Notes: generated by a model not told the origin, from the letters alone. A DNA stretch of 64,000 bases from Ornithinibacillus sp. 4-3 (GCF_040958695.1 NZ_CP162599.1:468001-532000); one strand, 5' to 3'; positions 34,817 to 44,150 are shown, numbered from the stretch's first letter. Translations and numbers: made by a program.

Positions 34817-34845
34817 ATCGTAAAGGAATTATTTTCATCTGTCAA
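34817..34845 (-). promoter_or_regulatory. trp operon promoter
   Basis: Minus strand TTGACA (34845-34840), a 17-base spacer and TACGAT (34822-34817), just before T-box 2. The rest of the gap to 35109 is AT-rich and holds the ddl upstream region, where no clear promoter was recognised. Confidence 0.75.
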
Positions 34846-35109
34846 GCGTTTTTTAGATATTTTTTAAGAAAATATAATGGGACATATTAGTCCTGCTTTG
34901 AAAATAAAGAAACAATCATATATGAAGAAGAACTTGTTACGGAATTTAAATGAAAATGCTCTTTATGAAATGGGATTGAATATGCTATCTTAAAGATAAG
35001 GTTTTTTAGAGAGAACATATAAGGCTATTTAAAAGTAATAAATAAAATATTGTGAATGAAAAAGTTCTTACAAGAAGAATTGGTTAGTCAGTGAGGAAGG
35101 GGCAAGGTA

Positions 35110-36213
35110 ATGAGTAAAGTTAAAGTAGGAATTATTTTCGGAGGTAAATCTGCTGAACATGAAGTATCGTTGCAATCGGCGAAAAATATTGTAGATGCAA
35201 TTGATAAGGATAAATATGAAGTTGTTTTAATAGGAATTGATAAACATGGAAAGTGGTATTTAAATGATCAATCCTCTTATTTATTACATGCAGAAAATCC
35301 AAAGCTTATTCAATTAAATAAATCAAATAATCCAGTAGCTATTATTCCTGGCCAAACAGATCAACAGCTTATTCATGCAGATTCAGCAGGAATGCTAGGA
35401 CAGCTTGATGTAGTATTTCCAATTGTACACGGTACATTAGGTGAGGATGGTAGTTTACAAGGGATGTTGCGTCTAGCAAACTTGCCATTTGTTGGCGCGA
35501 ATGTATTAGGCTCTGCGCTTTGTATGGATAAGGATATCGCAAAACGTTTATTAACACATGCCGGGATCAATGTGGCAAAGGGATTTGCATTTACAAAAGC
35601 GAAGAAAAATACCATTAACTATCAGGAGGTAGTAGATGCAATTGGCACGCCTATATTTATTAAGCCGGCAAATCAAGGCTCATCTGTCGGGGTAAGTAAA
35701 GTAGATACTGAAGCAGAATTTTATGAGGCAGTAGAGGATGCATTCCAATATGATCATAAAATTATTATAGAAGAATCTATTAAAGGAAGAGAAATCGAAA
35801 TTTCTGTATTAGGTAATGCAGAGCCGATTGCTTCTGTTCCAGGGGAAATTTTACCACAAACAGAATTCTATTCTTATGAATCAAAATATATTGATGAAAA
35901 AGGTGCGAAATTGGAAATCCCAGCACAGTTAGATGAGGAAATAGTTAAGAAAATGCAGGAGGTTGCGATTCATGCATTTTTAGAACTTCAATGTGAAGGT
36001 TTGGCACGAGTGGATTTCTTTTTAACAGAGGATGGGAAGATTTACGTGAATGAAATCAATACATTACCTGGTTTTACTAGAATCAGTATGTATCCTAAAT
36101 TATGGCAAGAGAGCGGGATTTCTTATCCGGAGTTAATCAATCAATTAATTAAACTAGCAATAGAACGTCATCAAGCAGATGCTGATCTTAAAAGCTCTGC
36201 CTGGAACGACTAA
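35110..36213 (+). CDS. ddl: D-alanine--D-alanine ligase
   Basis: A 367-residue ATP-grasp enzyme making the D-Ala-D-Ala dipeptide for peptidoglycan. N-terminal FGGKSAEHEVSLQSA, ATP-grasp loop PANQGSSVGVSK and C-terminal VNEINTLPGFTRISMYPKLW are diagnostic. The length is normal for the long Bacillus form. RBS AAGGGGCAAGG precedes the ATG. Monocistronic with a strong terminator. A VanY-type carboxypeptidase gene lies 3 kb downstream but in another unit. Confidence 0.96.
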   Translation: MSKVKVGIIFGGKSAEHEVSLQSAKNIVDAIDKDKYEVVLIGIDKHGKWYLNDQSSYLLHAENPKLIQLNKSNNPVAIIPGQTDQQLIHADSAGMLGQLDVVFPIVHGTLGEDGSLQGMLRLANLPFVGANVLGSALCMDKDIAKRLLTHAGINVAKGFAFTKAKKNTINYQEVVDAIGTPIFIKPANQGSSVGVSKVDTEAEFYEAVEDAFQYDHKIIIEESIKGREIEISVLGNAEPIASVPGEILPQTEFYSYESKYIDEKGAKLEIPAQLDEEIVKKMQEVAIHAFLELQCEGLARVDFFLTEDGKIYVNEINTLPGFTRISMYPKLWQESGISYPELINQLIKLAIERHQADADLKSSAWND

Positions 36214-36216
36214 ACA

Positions 36217-36262
36217 GAAACAAAGGACTTTGGCTTTCATTCGCCAAAGTCCTTTGTTTCTT
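36217..36262. terminator. Bidirectional terminator after ddl
   Basis: GAAACAAAGGACTTTGGC pairs fully with GCCAAAGTCCTTTGTTTC, eight-base loop, between convergent genes. Confidence 0.9.
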
Positions 36263-36266
36263 ATTT

Positions 36267-36833
36267 CTATGCTTTATATACAGAAAATTTTTCTTTTACA
36301 GGGATACGCTCTTTTTTCTTTGGTGCTTCTTCAAAATATCCAAGATGAACAAAGCCAACAATTTTTTCGTTTTCTTTCACATCGAGAATTTCTTTTACTT
36401 TTTCCTCATAAACATGTGGATTAGTGCGCCATACCACACCTAATTTTCTCTCCCAGGCAAGTAGCCAGAAATTTTGTAGCATACAAGAGATAGCTCCGAA
36501 GTTTTCGTCCCACTGTTTTTGATTATCTGGTACTTCCATAATCGCAACTAAGAAAGCATTAGGTTCGTTTAAGAAGTTTTCGCGATTTTCTTGCTTATCC
36601 TCTGGATATGTAGAAGCAACTTTTTTAGCAAAATCCGCTTTTTGATCCTGATGAACAAAAATAAAACGCCAAGGTTGTCTCATTCCATGAGTTGGTGCCC
36701 AGCTTGCATCATCAAGAAGTTCTAGAACTACTTCTTCTGTAACTTCTTTATCTGTATAATTATTTTTTACAGCACGACGTTCACGGATAATTTTTGCTAA
36801 TTCAGACTTTTGTTTTTCTACCAATTCACTCAT
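36267..36833 (-). CDS. Nitroreductase-family protein
   Basis: A 188-residue FMN-dependent oxidoreductase of the small nitroreductase group (YdjA/YfhC-like). The FMN-binding start IIRERRAVKNNYTDKEV and DDASWAPTHGMRQPWRFIFV are clear, and the C-terminal EKIVGFVHLGYFEEAP closes the fold. It likely reduces quinones or nitro compounds with NAD(P)H. The natural substrate is unknown. A single gene, convergent with ddl. Confidence 0.88.
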   Translation of the reverse strand: MSELVEKQKSELAKIIRERRAVKNNYTDKEVTEEVVLELLDDASWAPTHGMRQPWRFIFVHQDQKADFAKKVASTYPEDKQENRENFLNEPNAFLVAIMEVPDNQKQWDENFGAISCMLQNFWLLAWERKLGVVWRTNPHVYEEKVKEILDVKENEKIVGFVHLGYFEEAPKKKERIPVKEKFSVYKA

Positions 36834-37053
36834 AACTAAAATTCCCCTTATCTAAAGTAATCTAATAGGTTTATCATTGATAATTATTTTCAATTAAAAT
36901 TATAGCGAATCCTTTTTGCAAAAGCAAATAGACATTAGTAGGGAAAAAGTTTGACTTGATATTTGAATAAGAATCAGTACATAATAGATAAAAGAATTTT
37001 GCATTTTTTTGCAAAAGTATGTGAATAATTTCACAATCTAAGGAGGCAGTGTT

Positions 37054-38097
37054 TTGAAAGCATTTTTACAAAAGAAGGGTGTTACTTTATCAGCAAGAAC
37101 ATATTTTATTACAGCACTTAGCTTTATGGCACTGGGTTTATTTTCATCTTTAATTATTGGACTTATTATTAAAACAATTGGTGAACAATTAATTGTTGAA
37201 TTTTCTCCAGAAATTGCGAATGCTTTCATCGAGATGGGCAAATTTGCAATGGATACAAAAATAATGGGAGGAGCAATTGGTGTCGCGATTGCTTACGGTT
37301 TAAAAGCACCACCATTAGTGTTGTTTTCTGCTGTATTTGCTGGAGCATTTGGTGCTGAATTGGGAGGGCCAGCGGGAAGTTATGTTACAGTGCTCTTGGC
37401 ATGTGAACTTGGAAAAATAGTTTACCAGCAGACGCGTCTTGATATTATTGTGACACCTTTTGTTACAATTGCTATAGCATTTCTAGTTGGTTCCTTTATT
37501 GGGCCAACGATTAATTCTATGATGACAGGATTAGGAAGTGTGATTAATTGGTCAACCATGCAGCAGCCTTTTGTAATGAGCATTTTGGTTGCGGTGCTGA
37601 TGGGCTGGGCATTAACAGCACCAATTTCTAGTGCTGCAATTGCGATTATGCTAGGACTAGAAGGCTTGGCAGCGGGGGCAGCAACAATCGGTTGTGTAGC
37701 ACAGATGATCGGATTTGCGGTGATGAGTCGTCGGGATAATGGAATAGGTGGAGTTTTAGCTGTTGGGATTGGTACATCTATGCTACATGTAGCAAATATT
37801 ATTAAAAACCCACGTATCCTGATTCCGCCAACAGTTGCTGGCGTTATTTTAGCTCCAATTGCTATTGTTGGTTTTCAATTAGAAAATAATGCATCTGGTG
37901 CAGGTATGGGAACTAGTGGTTTTGTTGGACAATTAATGACTTTTGAAACAATGGGATTCTCCCTTGATATATTGCTCCAAATTATTATTTTGCATTTTAT
38001 TGCCCCAGCATTAATTAGTATATTTCTCACTGTTTGGATGCGAAAACGTGGATGGATTAAGGCTGGAGATTTAAAGATTGTCTATGAAAAAAACTAA
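37054..38097 (+). CDS. PTS-type IIC membrane protein without partner subunits
   Basis: A 347-residue polytopic membrane protein with about nine helices, rich in Gly and Ala. It matches the PTS_EIIC_2 type, with blocks KIMGGAIGVAIAYGLKAPPLVLFSAVFAGAFGAELGGPAGSYV and NPRILIPPTVAGVILAPIAIV. It starts at a TTG with AAGGAGGCAG eight bases upstream. No IIA or IIB domain is fused or nearby, and such orphan IIC proteins are of uncertain substrate. It may be co-transcribed with the deaminase gene 51 bases downstream. Confidence 0.75.
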   Translation: MKAFLQKKGVTLSARTYFITALSFMALGLFSSLIIGLIIKTIGEQLIVEFSPEIANAFIEMGKFAMDTKIMGGAIGVAIAYGLKAPPLVLFSAVFAGAFGAELGGPAGSYVTVLLACELGKIVYQQTRLDIIVTPFVTIAIAFLVGSFIGPTINSMMTGLGSVINWSTMQQPFVMSILVAVLMGWALTAPISSAAIAIMLGLEGLAAGAATIGCVAQMIGFAVMSRRDNGIGGVLAVGIGTSMLHVANIIKNPRILIPPTVAGVILAPIAIVGFQLENNASGAGMGTSGFVGQLMTFETMGFSLDILLQIIILHFIAPALISIFLTVWMRKRGWIKAGDLKIVYEKN

Positions 38098-38148
38098 TAG
38101 GTCTTTTTTATTGAATTTTTTGAATACATAATAATAGGAGGTTATCTA

Positions 38149-38610
38149 ATGGACCAGTTCATGAGAAGAGCAGCAGAATTAGCTTTGAAGAATGTACAAG
38201 AAGGTGGAGATCCTTTTGGAGCAGTACTTGTAAAGGATGGAGAAATTATTTCTGAAGGTGTGAATGAACTTCATTTCAAATATGATTCCAGTGGGCATGC
38301 TGAATTACTAGCAATTAGACGTGCACAGGAGAAATTACAAACACATGATTTATCAGATCATATTATGTATGCAAGTGGTGAACCTTGTCCCATGTGCTTA
38401 GCGGCGATGTATATGGCGGGAATAGAGGAAGGATATTATGGAATATCTATTGAAGAAACTGCAACATATGGAATGGGGAGATCGGTATCTTTATATGCAG
38501 ATTTTGCAAAACCTCGTAAAGAAAGACAATTAAAAATGCGCCAGATGCCATTAACAAAAGAGATAGATAACCCAATGCAAGTATGGAAAAAGAATAAAGA
38601 TGTTAAATGA
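38149..38610 (+). CDS. Guanine/nucleoside deaminase (cytidine deaminase fold)
   Basis: A 153-residue zinc deaminase. The zinc site is in order: HAELLAIRRA (His and catalytic Glu) and EPCPMCLAAMYMAG (two Cys). The C-terminal FAKPRKERQLKMRQMPL...PMQVWKKNK resembles the domain-swapped tail of B. subtilis GuaD, which converts guanine to xanthine. TadA proteins lack this tail. The RBS is AGGAGG. It follows the IIC-type transporter closely, so a purine-linked pair is possible but not shown. Confidence 0.82.
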   Translation: MDQFMRRAAELALKNVQEGGDPFGAVLVKDGEIISEGVNELHFKYDSSGHAELLAIRRAQEKLQTHDLSDHIMYASGEPCPMCLAAMYMAGIEEGYYGISIEETATYGMGRSVSLYADFAKPRKERQLKMRQMPLTKEIDNPMQVWKKNKDVK

Positions 38611-38717
38611 TTAGCTCTCTATTTTTAAAACAATAATCAGATGTTATTAACTTTTGTTCAAAGTATAACTAGATGCTACAATAAATAGAAAGAAAATGGA
38701 TGTGCGGGAGGATTTAG

Positions 38718-39200
38718 ATGAAGAAGTGGAAAAGAGATATTGAAATCAATGCACCAATAGATCATGTGTGGCGTCTATTTGATGGATCTGTTGAAGATAG
38801 ACAAAAGGTGATGCCTAATCTGATAGAGCTTGAAACAGTAACTGAAACAGAAAATAGAATTGATAGTATATATAAGCAGGCATTTAAAGTAGGTAGTCGT
38901 TTTCAAACTTTTGAAGTGAAGATTTTAGAATATAGTAATCAGCCAAAAGAGAAGCATTTAGAAGAAAGCTTTGTACATAGTGGTTTATTTGAAATAACAA
39001 CAAGTTATACATTAAAGGAAATCGATGAAAATAAAACACATTTCACCTATGCAACACGAACAAGGCCATTAAAATGGTATTTACGTTTATTTATGCTTCT
39101 ACAATTAAGCAGTGGAAGAATGACGACTTCTTTTGTGAATAATGTAAAAAAAATTGCTGAAACAAAAGTAGAGCCAGAACCTGAAATAGAATCTGAGTAG
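38718..39200 (+). CDS. SRPBCC (START-like) family protein
   Basis: A 160-residue protein of the helix-grip fold. It starts MKKWKRDIEINAPIDHVWRLFDG, the typical beta1-alpha1 of the family, and ends with the long C-terminal helix MTTSFVNNVKKIAETK. Members bind hydrophobic ligands. No specific ligand can be named. The RBS GGGAGG lies 7 bases before the ATG. Followed by a terminator. Confidence 0.78.
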   Translation: MKKWKRDIEINAPIDHVWRLFDGSVEDRQKVMPNLIELETVTETENRIDSIYKQAFKVGSRFQTFEVKILEYSNQPKEKHLEESFVHSGLFEITTSYTLKEIDENKTHFTYATRTRPLKWYLRLFMLLQLSSGRMTTSFVNNVKKIAETKVEPEPEIESE

Positions 39201-39203
39201 AAA

Positions 39204-39236
39204 GAATCGCGCTGGACATTTGTCTGGCGCGATTTC
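39204..39236. terminator. Hairpin terminator between convergent genes
   Basis: AATCGCGC pairs with GCGCGATT, with inner TGGACA/TGTCTG wobble pairing. A short T-tract follows on plus and AAAG precedes it. Confidence 0.7.
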
Positions 39237-39244
39237 TCTGTGAT

Positions 39245-40288
39245 TTACTCTTTATTAGCAAAATATTCTTCTAATGTAATCCCTTGATCCATAACTTCTT
39301 TAGCAACTTCGACACCTACATAACGTATATGCCATGGCTCATATTGGTATTGTGTAATATCTTCTTTACCCTCTAAAAAGCGGATGATAAATCCGAATTT
39401 ACTTGCATTTTCTGCGAGCCATTTTCCTTCAGCTGTCTCTCCGAATTCAATAACTAGATCATAGTTAACCGCTGGACTTGTCACATCCATCGCTAATCCA
39501 CTTTGGTGTTCACTTTCTCCAGGACGTGCACTGAAGGTATTTGCATGTTCTTCTCCATGCTTTTGTGCGTTTGCAGCAAAAATTGCATCCTGTCGATCAT
39601 AAGAACGAAAACCAGATAATGCAAATAATTCAAGACCAGCTTCGTCAGCCGCCGCAAACAATTCTTCAAGTGCATCAGCAGCTACTTTACGTAATTGCTT
39701 TTTAGGATCATCCCCGTCAAATGAAAAACGAACATTTGGAACAGTCAAATCCTCAGGATAGTAGTCTGCAGGCAGAAGATTTACTTTGTTAATTAATGCT
39801 AGCACATCATAAGGATTTCCTAATTCACTCTTTTCCTCTGCTTGATTGTTAGCCGGTTTTGATAGGTTTTCTCCACTTTCCACTTGATTTCCTCCTTCGA
39901 GTATCTGTTCAATTTCACTCTTTGTCTCAGATTCATAGATTCCAGTGGCGTTTAATGCTTCGTGTTGTAATTGAAAGTCAGTAATTGCCCATGTTGTCTC
40001 TTCATCATACGTACCAGTCACTTCAATTGGATAACCAATCTCAATTAAGATATGCTGCAGGGCAGTTACCATATCTCCAGTGTTTGACTTGTGTAAAACT
40101 TCCTCAGGCAAAGTTACTGGCTCTTCACTCGAGCCCTCTTCTGGGTTTTCAACTTCTTCATCATCTTTTTCAGAAGATTCATTGTCTACATCAGATGTAT
40201 CTGGATTATCAGAACTACAGGCAGCAATAAATAAAAGCCCTCCTAATAAAATTAACATAAATAGTATTCTTTGTTTGGTTAAACGCAT
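39245..40288 (-). CDS. VanY-type D-alanyl-D-alanine carboxypeptidase lipoprotein
   Basis: A 347-residue lipoprotein that trims peptidoglycan side chains outside the membrane. Lipobox IAAC. An acidic linker (about 25-58) comes first, then a PG_binding_1 domain (about 60-130: NTGDMVTALQHILIEIGYPIEVTGTYDEET) and a VanY/LD-carboxypeptidase domain with SGFRSYDRQ, SEHQSGLAMDVTS (zinc His, Asp) and EPWHIRYVG (zinc His). The RBS TAAGGAGA lies before ATG. Domain order binding-then-catalytic is usual for Bacillaceae. No vancomycin gene cluster accompanies it, so a housekeeping or sporulation role is likelier than resistance. Confidence 0.9.
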   Translation of the reverse strand: MRLTKQRILFMLILLGGLLFIAACSSDNPDTSDVDNESSEKDDEEVENPEEGSSEEPVTLPEEVLHKSNTGDMVTALQHILIEIGYPIEVTGTYDEETTWAITDFQLQHEALNATGIYESETKSEIEQILEGGNQVESGENLSKPANNQAEEKSELGNPYDVLALINKVNLLPADYYPEDLTVPNVRFSFDGDDPKKQLRKVAADALEELFAAADEAGLELFALSGFRSYDRQDAIFAANAQKHGEEHANTFSARPGESEHQSGLAMDVTSPAVNYDLVIEFGETAEGKWLAENASKFGFIIRFLEGKEDITQYQYEPWHIRYVGVEVAKEVMDQGITLEEYFANKE

Positions 40289-40418
40289 AAATAATCTCCT
40301 TACTCTTTAAAACAGTATGTTAGTTTAACGACATTTTCTCATATATAATAATAAAAAAGCAACTAAGTTCGCAAATAGTCTATCTTTGTTCATATTAATA
40401 AGAAAAGAGGAATAAAGA

Positions 40419-41033
40419 ATGATTCATATTTTTAAAAAGGGTATAGATAAGCAAAAACCAACATTATTATTATTGCATGGGACAGGGGGAACAGAAGAAT
40501 CATTATTAGCACTAGCAGATAGAATAGATTCAACAGCAAATATTCTAAGTGTCCGAGGAAATGTACTTGAAAATGGAATGCCAAGATTTTTCCGGAGATT
40601 TGCAGAGGGATTACTAGATGAAGAAGATTTAAAATATCGCACAAATGAATTAAATATATTTTTAGATGAAGCGGCTGAAAAATATGGTTTTCGCCGTGAT
40701 TATATTGTAGCGATTGGCTATTCTAATGGTGCAAACATCGCAGCAAGTCAATTATTTCATCAAAGTGATACATTATGTGGAGCGATTTTACATCATCCAA
40801 TGGTTCCGATAAAAAATATGAAACCAGCTGATTTATCCGAAGTTCCAGTATTTATCGGGGCAGGAACAAATGACCCACTTATTCCAGAACAAGAAACGAT
40901 AGCCTTAGAAGAAATATTACGTGGGGCAAATGCTACTGTACATATGCATTGGGAAAATCAAGGTCATCAATTGAGCTTTAGTGAGGTGGAAGCAGCGAAA
41001 ACATGGTATGAGGAGTTTTTTGGAAGAGAATAA
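40419..41033 (+). CDS. Alpha/beta hydrolase, MhqD/YodD-like carboxylesterase
   Basis: A 204-residue cytosolic hydrolase. Oxyanion region LLLHGTGGTEES, nucleophile elbow GYSNGANIA, acid AGTNDPLIP and histidine in ENQGHQLSFSE complete the triad. The segment ILSVRGNVLENGMPRFFRRFAEGLLDEEDL is characteristic of the YodD/MhqD group, linked in B. subtilis to quinone stress. Monocistronic. Confidence 0.85.
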   Translation: MIHIFKKGIDKQKPTLLLLHGTGGTEESLLALADRIDSTANILSVRGNVLENGMPRFFRRFAEGLLDEEDLKYRTNELNIFLDEAAEKYGFRRDYIVAIGYSNGANIAASQLFHQSDTLCGAILHHPMVPIKNMKPADLSEVPVFIGAGTNDPLIPEQETIALEEILRGANATVHMHWENQGHQLSFSEVEAAKTWYEEFFGRE

Positions 41034-41112
41034 CGAAACAGTGCTAACTATTGAATAGAGTATAAGAACTAGGAATATTATTATGGTAATAATATTCCTG
41101 GTTCACTTCTTT

Positions 41113-42345
41113 CTATTCCTTTTCAGCAAACAGCTTACAAATTTCAATAATTACGTTTGTTGCTTTTTCCATATTATCTACAGAAATATACTCATATTTT
41201 CCATGGAAGTTTTCTCCGCCAGTAAAAATATTAGGAGTAGGCAACCCCATATAAGAAAGCTGAGAACCATCTGTTCCACCACGGACTGGCTCAATAATTG
41301 GCTCTATTTGAAGCTTATGCATAGCTTCTTTTGCGGTATCTACAATTTCCATAACAGGCTCAATTTTCTCACGCATATTATAATACTGATCATCTAAGCT
41401 TAATTCTACAGTTTGTTCTCCATATTTATTTTGTACTTCTCTCACAAATTTTTTGAATGTTTCCTTGCGAGCTTGGAAGTTATCTTTATCGAAATCTCGA
41501 ATAATATAAGAAACCTCTGTTTCCTCCACTCCGCCTTGAATGGAAATTAAATGATAGAAGCCTTCATAATGCTCTGTATGCTCTGGCGCTTCTTGTTCAG
41601 GGAATTTTTGAATAAATTCAGTAGCAAGCTTCCCGGCATTAATCATTTTGTTTTTTGCAGTTCCTGGGTGAACACTACTTCCTTTAAATAAAACTTTTGC
41701 TCCTGCAGCGTTAAAGCTTTCATATTGTAGCTCGCCTAAAGGACCGCCATCTAATGTATAAGCAAAATCAGCATTGAATTTTTCAACGTCAAATTTATGT
41801 GGCCCACGTCCGATTTCTTCATCTGGTGTAAAGGCAACTCGAATTTTACCATGTTTAATGTCTGGATTTTGAATAAAGTGATGCATAGCTGTCATAATTT
41901 CAGCAATTCCAGCTTTATCATCTGCTCCAAGTAATGTTGTACCATCTGTTGTTATCAAGGTATGGCCTTTATAGGATGCTAATTCTGGAAACTCCTTTGT
42001 AGAAAGAACAATATTTAGCTCCTGATTAAGAGTTAAGTCATTTCCATCAAAATTTTCAACAATCTGTGGCTTTACATTTTTACCAGTAAATTCTGTTGCT
42101 GTATCTAAATGTGCTAAAAATCCAATAGTAGGAATATCTTTATCTGTATTTGCAGGAAGTGTTGCCATCACATAAGCATGCTCATCAACAGTAACATCAC
42201 TCATTCCAATAGCTTCTAGTTCTTTGACTAATAAATGAGCAAGCTCCATTTGCCCTGGAGTAGAGGGTGTTGTTGAACTATTTCCATTTGAGCGCGTATC
42301 TACTTTTACATATGTAGTGAAGCGATCGATTAAATCTTGTTTCAT
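41113..42345 (-). CDS. pepT: Peptidase T (tripeptide aminopeptidase)
   Basis: A 410-residue cytosolic zinc peptidase removing the first residue of tripeptides. Metal ligands and catalytic residues: [37 protein letters not shown] and [10 protein letters not shown], then [24 protein letters not shown] near the end. The start at 42345 (MKQDLIDRF) is 9 bases from AAGGAG and gives the B. subtilis length. An ATG at 42354 overlaps that RBS. Confidence 0.95.
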   Translation of the reverse strand: MKQDLIDRFTTYVKVDTRSNGNSSTTPSTPGQMELAHLLVKELEAIGMSDVTVDEHAYVMATLPANTDKDIPTIGFLAHLDTATEFTGKNVKPQIVENFDGNDLTLNQELNIVLSTKEFPELASYKGHTLITTDGTTLLGADDKAGIAEIMTAMHHFIQNPDIKHGKIRVAFTPDEEIGRGPHKFDVEKFNADFAYTLDGGPLGELQYESFNAAGAKVLFKGSSVHPGTAKNKMINAGKLATEFIQKFPEQEAPEHTEHYEGFYHLISIQGGVEETEVSYIIRDFDKDNFQARKETFKKFVREVQNKYGEQTVELSLDDQYYNMREKIEPVMEIVDTAKEAMHKLQIEPIIEPVRGGTDGSQLSYMGLPTPNIFTGGENFHGKYEYISVDNMEKATNVIIEICKLFAEKE

Positions 42346-42513
42346 ATTTACCATCTCCTTATCTATAGCATAACCTTTTTCTTTACTTTTGTATCAATTA
42401 TACACTGATTTATAAGTTGTGATGATACAGGTTCTTACGTGAAAAAATTTATAAGTAGGTTATAATGAAAGAAGAGTCAAATAATTCTGTTTCAAATGGA
42501 TGGAGGGAAAATA

Positions 42514-43356
42514 ATGACTGTTTTAATGACGGTAGACCAATTAAATGAGCGCTTAAAAAATAATGTAGACAATACAGTTATCTTAGACACAAGATTTGAA
42601 TTAACCGAAGCTAATGTGGGAAGAAGCTTATATGAAGAAGGACATATTCCGAATGCTATTCATTTTGATTTAAACAAAGATTTATCAAGCATCCCTGGAA
42701 AACATGGAGGAGGTCATCCAATTCCAGAAACCGATGTATTTGCCAAAAAGCTAGGTGAAGCAGGAATTGACAATGATACAACAGTGGTTATCTATGACCA
42801 AGCAAATGATATGTATGCAGCTAGAGCATGGTGGTTACTTCATTATTTTGGTCATGAAAACGTCTATTTATTAGATGGTGGATTCCAGAAATGGGTAGAA
42901 GCAGGATATGAGGTAACAAAAGAAATTCCTCAGCCTGAAAAGAGAAACTTCGAAGCTAAAATTGCTCCAAATCTGACTGTTAATATGGAAGAAGTAAAAG
43001 ATAAAATGGCGAATAAATCAGCAATCTTATTAGATTCACGTGCAAAAGAGAGATATTTAGGACAAGTAGAGCCAATGTATACAAAGGCTGGTCATATACC
43101 AGGAGCAAAAAACTACTTTTGGAAGCAAGTATTACAGGAAGATGGATTGTGGAAGGATGAGGAAGCATTAAAAAAGAACTTCGCTTCACTACCTAAAGAT
43201 GAAGAAATAATTGTTTCCTGTGGATCAGGTGTGTCTGCATGTCCAAACTATATTGGCTTGAAGCTAGCGGGCTATGAAAACGTAAAGCTATATCCAGGTA
43301 GTTACAGTGACTGGGTTTCTTATGAAGAAAACGAAGTAGAAACGAAAGAAGAATAA
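42514..43356 (+). CDS. Two-domain sulfurtransferase (thiosulfate/3-mercaptopyruvate type)
   Basis: A 280-residue enzyme with two rhodanese domains. The first is inactive (LLDGGFQKWVEAG end). The second carries active-site C236 in SCGSGVSACP followed by PGSYSDWVSYEEN. The loop CGSGVSA is between thiosulfate and mercaptopyruvate patterns. The start at 42514 follows GGAGGG. The upstream in-frame ATG at 42496 is too close to no RBS. It overlaps the tag start by one base (TAATG). Confidence 0.9.
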   Translation: MTVLMTVDQLNERLKNNVDNTVILDTRFELTEANVGRSLYEEGHIPNAIHFDLNKDLSSIPGKHGGGHPIPETDVFAKKLGEAGIDNDTTVVIYDQANDMYAARAWWLLHYFGHENVYLLDGGFQKWVEAGYEVTKEIPQPEKRNFEAKIAPNLTVNMEEVKDKMANKSAILLDSRAKERYLGQVEPMYTKAGHIPGAKNYFWKQVLQEDGLWKDEEALKKNFASLPKDEEIIVSCGSGVSACPNYIGLKLAGYENVKLYPGSYSDWVSYEENEVETKEE

Positions 43357-43952
43357 TGGATAAACAAAGATGCAGTTGGGTATCAGAAGAAGAGATTTAT
43401 CTAAAATATCATGATGAAGAATGGGGACCACCCCCAACAAAAGGGCATGTTATTCCAATTCATGATGAAAACTATTTATTTGAAATGCTTTGCTTAGAAG
43501 GAGCGCAAGCAGGGCTAAGCTGGATAACCATATTAAAGAGGCGTGAAAATTATCGTGAAGCTTTTGATTATTTTAATCCACGTAAAGTAGCCTACTACAA
43601 TGAGGAAAAAGTGGAAGAGCTCTTGAAAAACAAAGGCATCATCCGCAACAAACTAAAGATCCGCTCTGTTATTAAAAATGCTAAAGCCTTTTTACAGGTT
43701 CAGGAGGAATTCGGTTCCTTTCAAAATTATATGTGGCAATTTACGGATGGTAAGCAAATTGTAAACGATTGGAAAAGCCATGCAGAAGTGCCAGCATCAA
43801 CCAAGGAATCAGAAGCAATGAGTAAAGATTTAAAAAAACGAGGATTTTCCTTTGTTGGTCCAGTTATTTGTTATTCCTTTATGCAAGCGGTTGGTATGGT
43901 GAATGATCATATGCAGGATTGTTTCTTGTATGCTGGGAAGGTGGAAGAGTAG
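43356..43952 (+). CDS. tag: DNA-3-methyladenine glycosylase I
   Basis: A 198-residue base-excision repair enzyme. RCSWVSEEEIYLKYHDEEWG (zinc Cys, active-site Tyr/Trp), LFEMLCLEGAQAGLSWITILKRRENYREAF and the C-terminal MQAVGMVNDHMQDC (zinc ligands) are diagnostic. Translationally coupled to the sulfurtransferase. A terminator follows. Confidence 0.95.
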   Translation: MDKQRCSWVSEEEIYLKYHDEEWGPPPTKGHVIPIHDENYLFEMLCLEGAQAGLSWITILKRRENYREAFDYFNPRKVAYYNEEKVEELLKNKGIIRNKLKIRSVIKNAKAFLQVQEEFGSFQNYMWQFTDGKQIVNDWKSHAEVPASTKESEAMSKDLKKRGFSFVGPVICYSFMQAVGMVNDHMQDCFLYAGKVEE

Positions 43953-43959
43953 AGAAGGA

Positions 43960-43984
43960 GAGTCGACGGGGGCGGCTCTTTTTG
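43960..43984 (+). terminator. Terminator after tag
   Basis: GAGTCG (43960-43965) pairs with CGGCTC (43973-43978), followed by TTTTT. It insulates the CRISPR locus from upstream transcription. Confidence 0.7.
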
Positions 43985-44020
43985 GCGACTAGGTATAATG
44001 AATCGTTCTTGTGAATGAAA

Positions 44021-44050
44021 TTGACAAACACCTTTATACAAAATTAAAAT
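44021..44050 (+). promoter_or_regulatory. Promoter of the crRNA-like RNA upstream of cas3
   Basis: TTGACA (44021-44026), an 18-base spacer and TAAAAT (44045-44050). Transcription would start near 44057, only a few bases before the repeat-like element. Confidence 0.65.
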
Positions 44051-44060
44051 GTAAGAGTAG

Positions 44061-44150
44061 GTGTCTTCTTCGATGAGGAGAAGTGGATTGAAATGTATTG
44101 AATGTAATGTTTATACAAGTCTAATTGTAATTTTAATATTACAATTAGAC
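44061..44150 (+). ncRNA. Putative crRNA-like autoregulator of the type I-C operon (CreR-like)
   Basis: A solitary CRISPR-repeat-like unit (44061-44094) folds into a 7-bp stem with a 4-base loop (TCTTCTTCGATGAGGAGA) and ends TGGATTGAAAT. That is the 11-base 5' handle form of I-C crRNAs. Array repeats end TGGATCTAAAT. The guide begins at 44095 with GTATTGAATGTAATG. The same 15 bases, except position 6, occur at 44165-44179 behind a TTC PAM at the cas promoter. A perfect 13-bp hairpin (44119-44131/44138-44150) ends the unit. Processing and function are inferred. No Cre toxin ORF is visible. Confidence 0.75.

Noticed and set aside
39245..40288. A vancomycin-resistance cluster (VanY with nearby ddl)
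   Set aside because: No VanS/VanR, VanH or VanX gene is present; ddl is of the normal D-Ala-D-Ala type and is in a separate unit.
44061..44094. Reading the solitary repeat-like element as just the decayed end of an old CRISPR array
   Set aside because: Not fully excluded, but a decayed repeat would not explain the adjacent promoter, the 14 of 15 match behind a TTC PAM at the cas promoter, and the sharp 3' hairpin.
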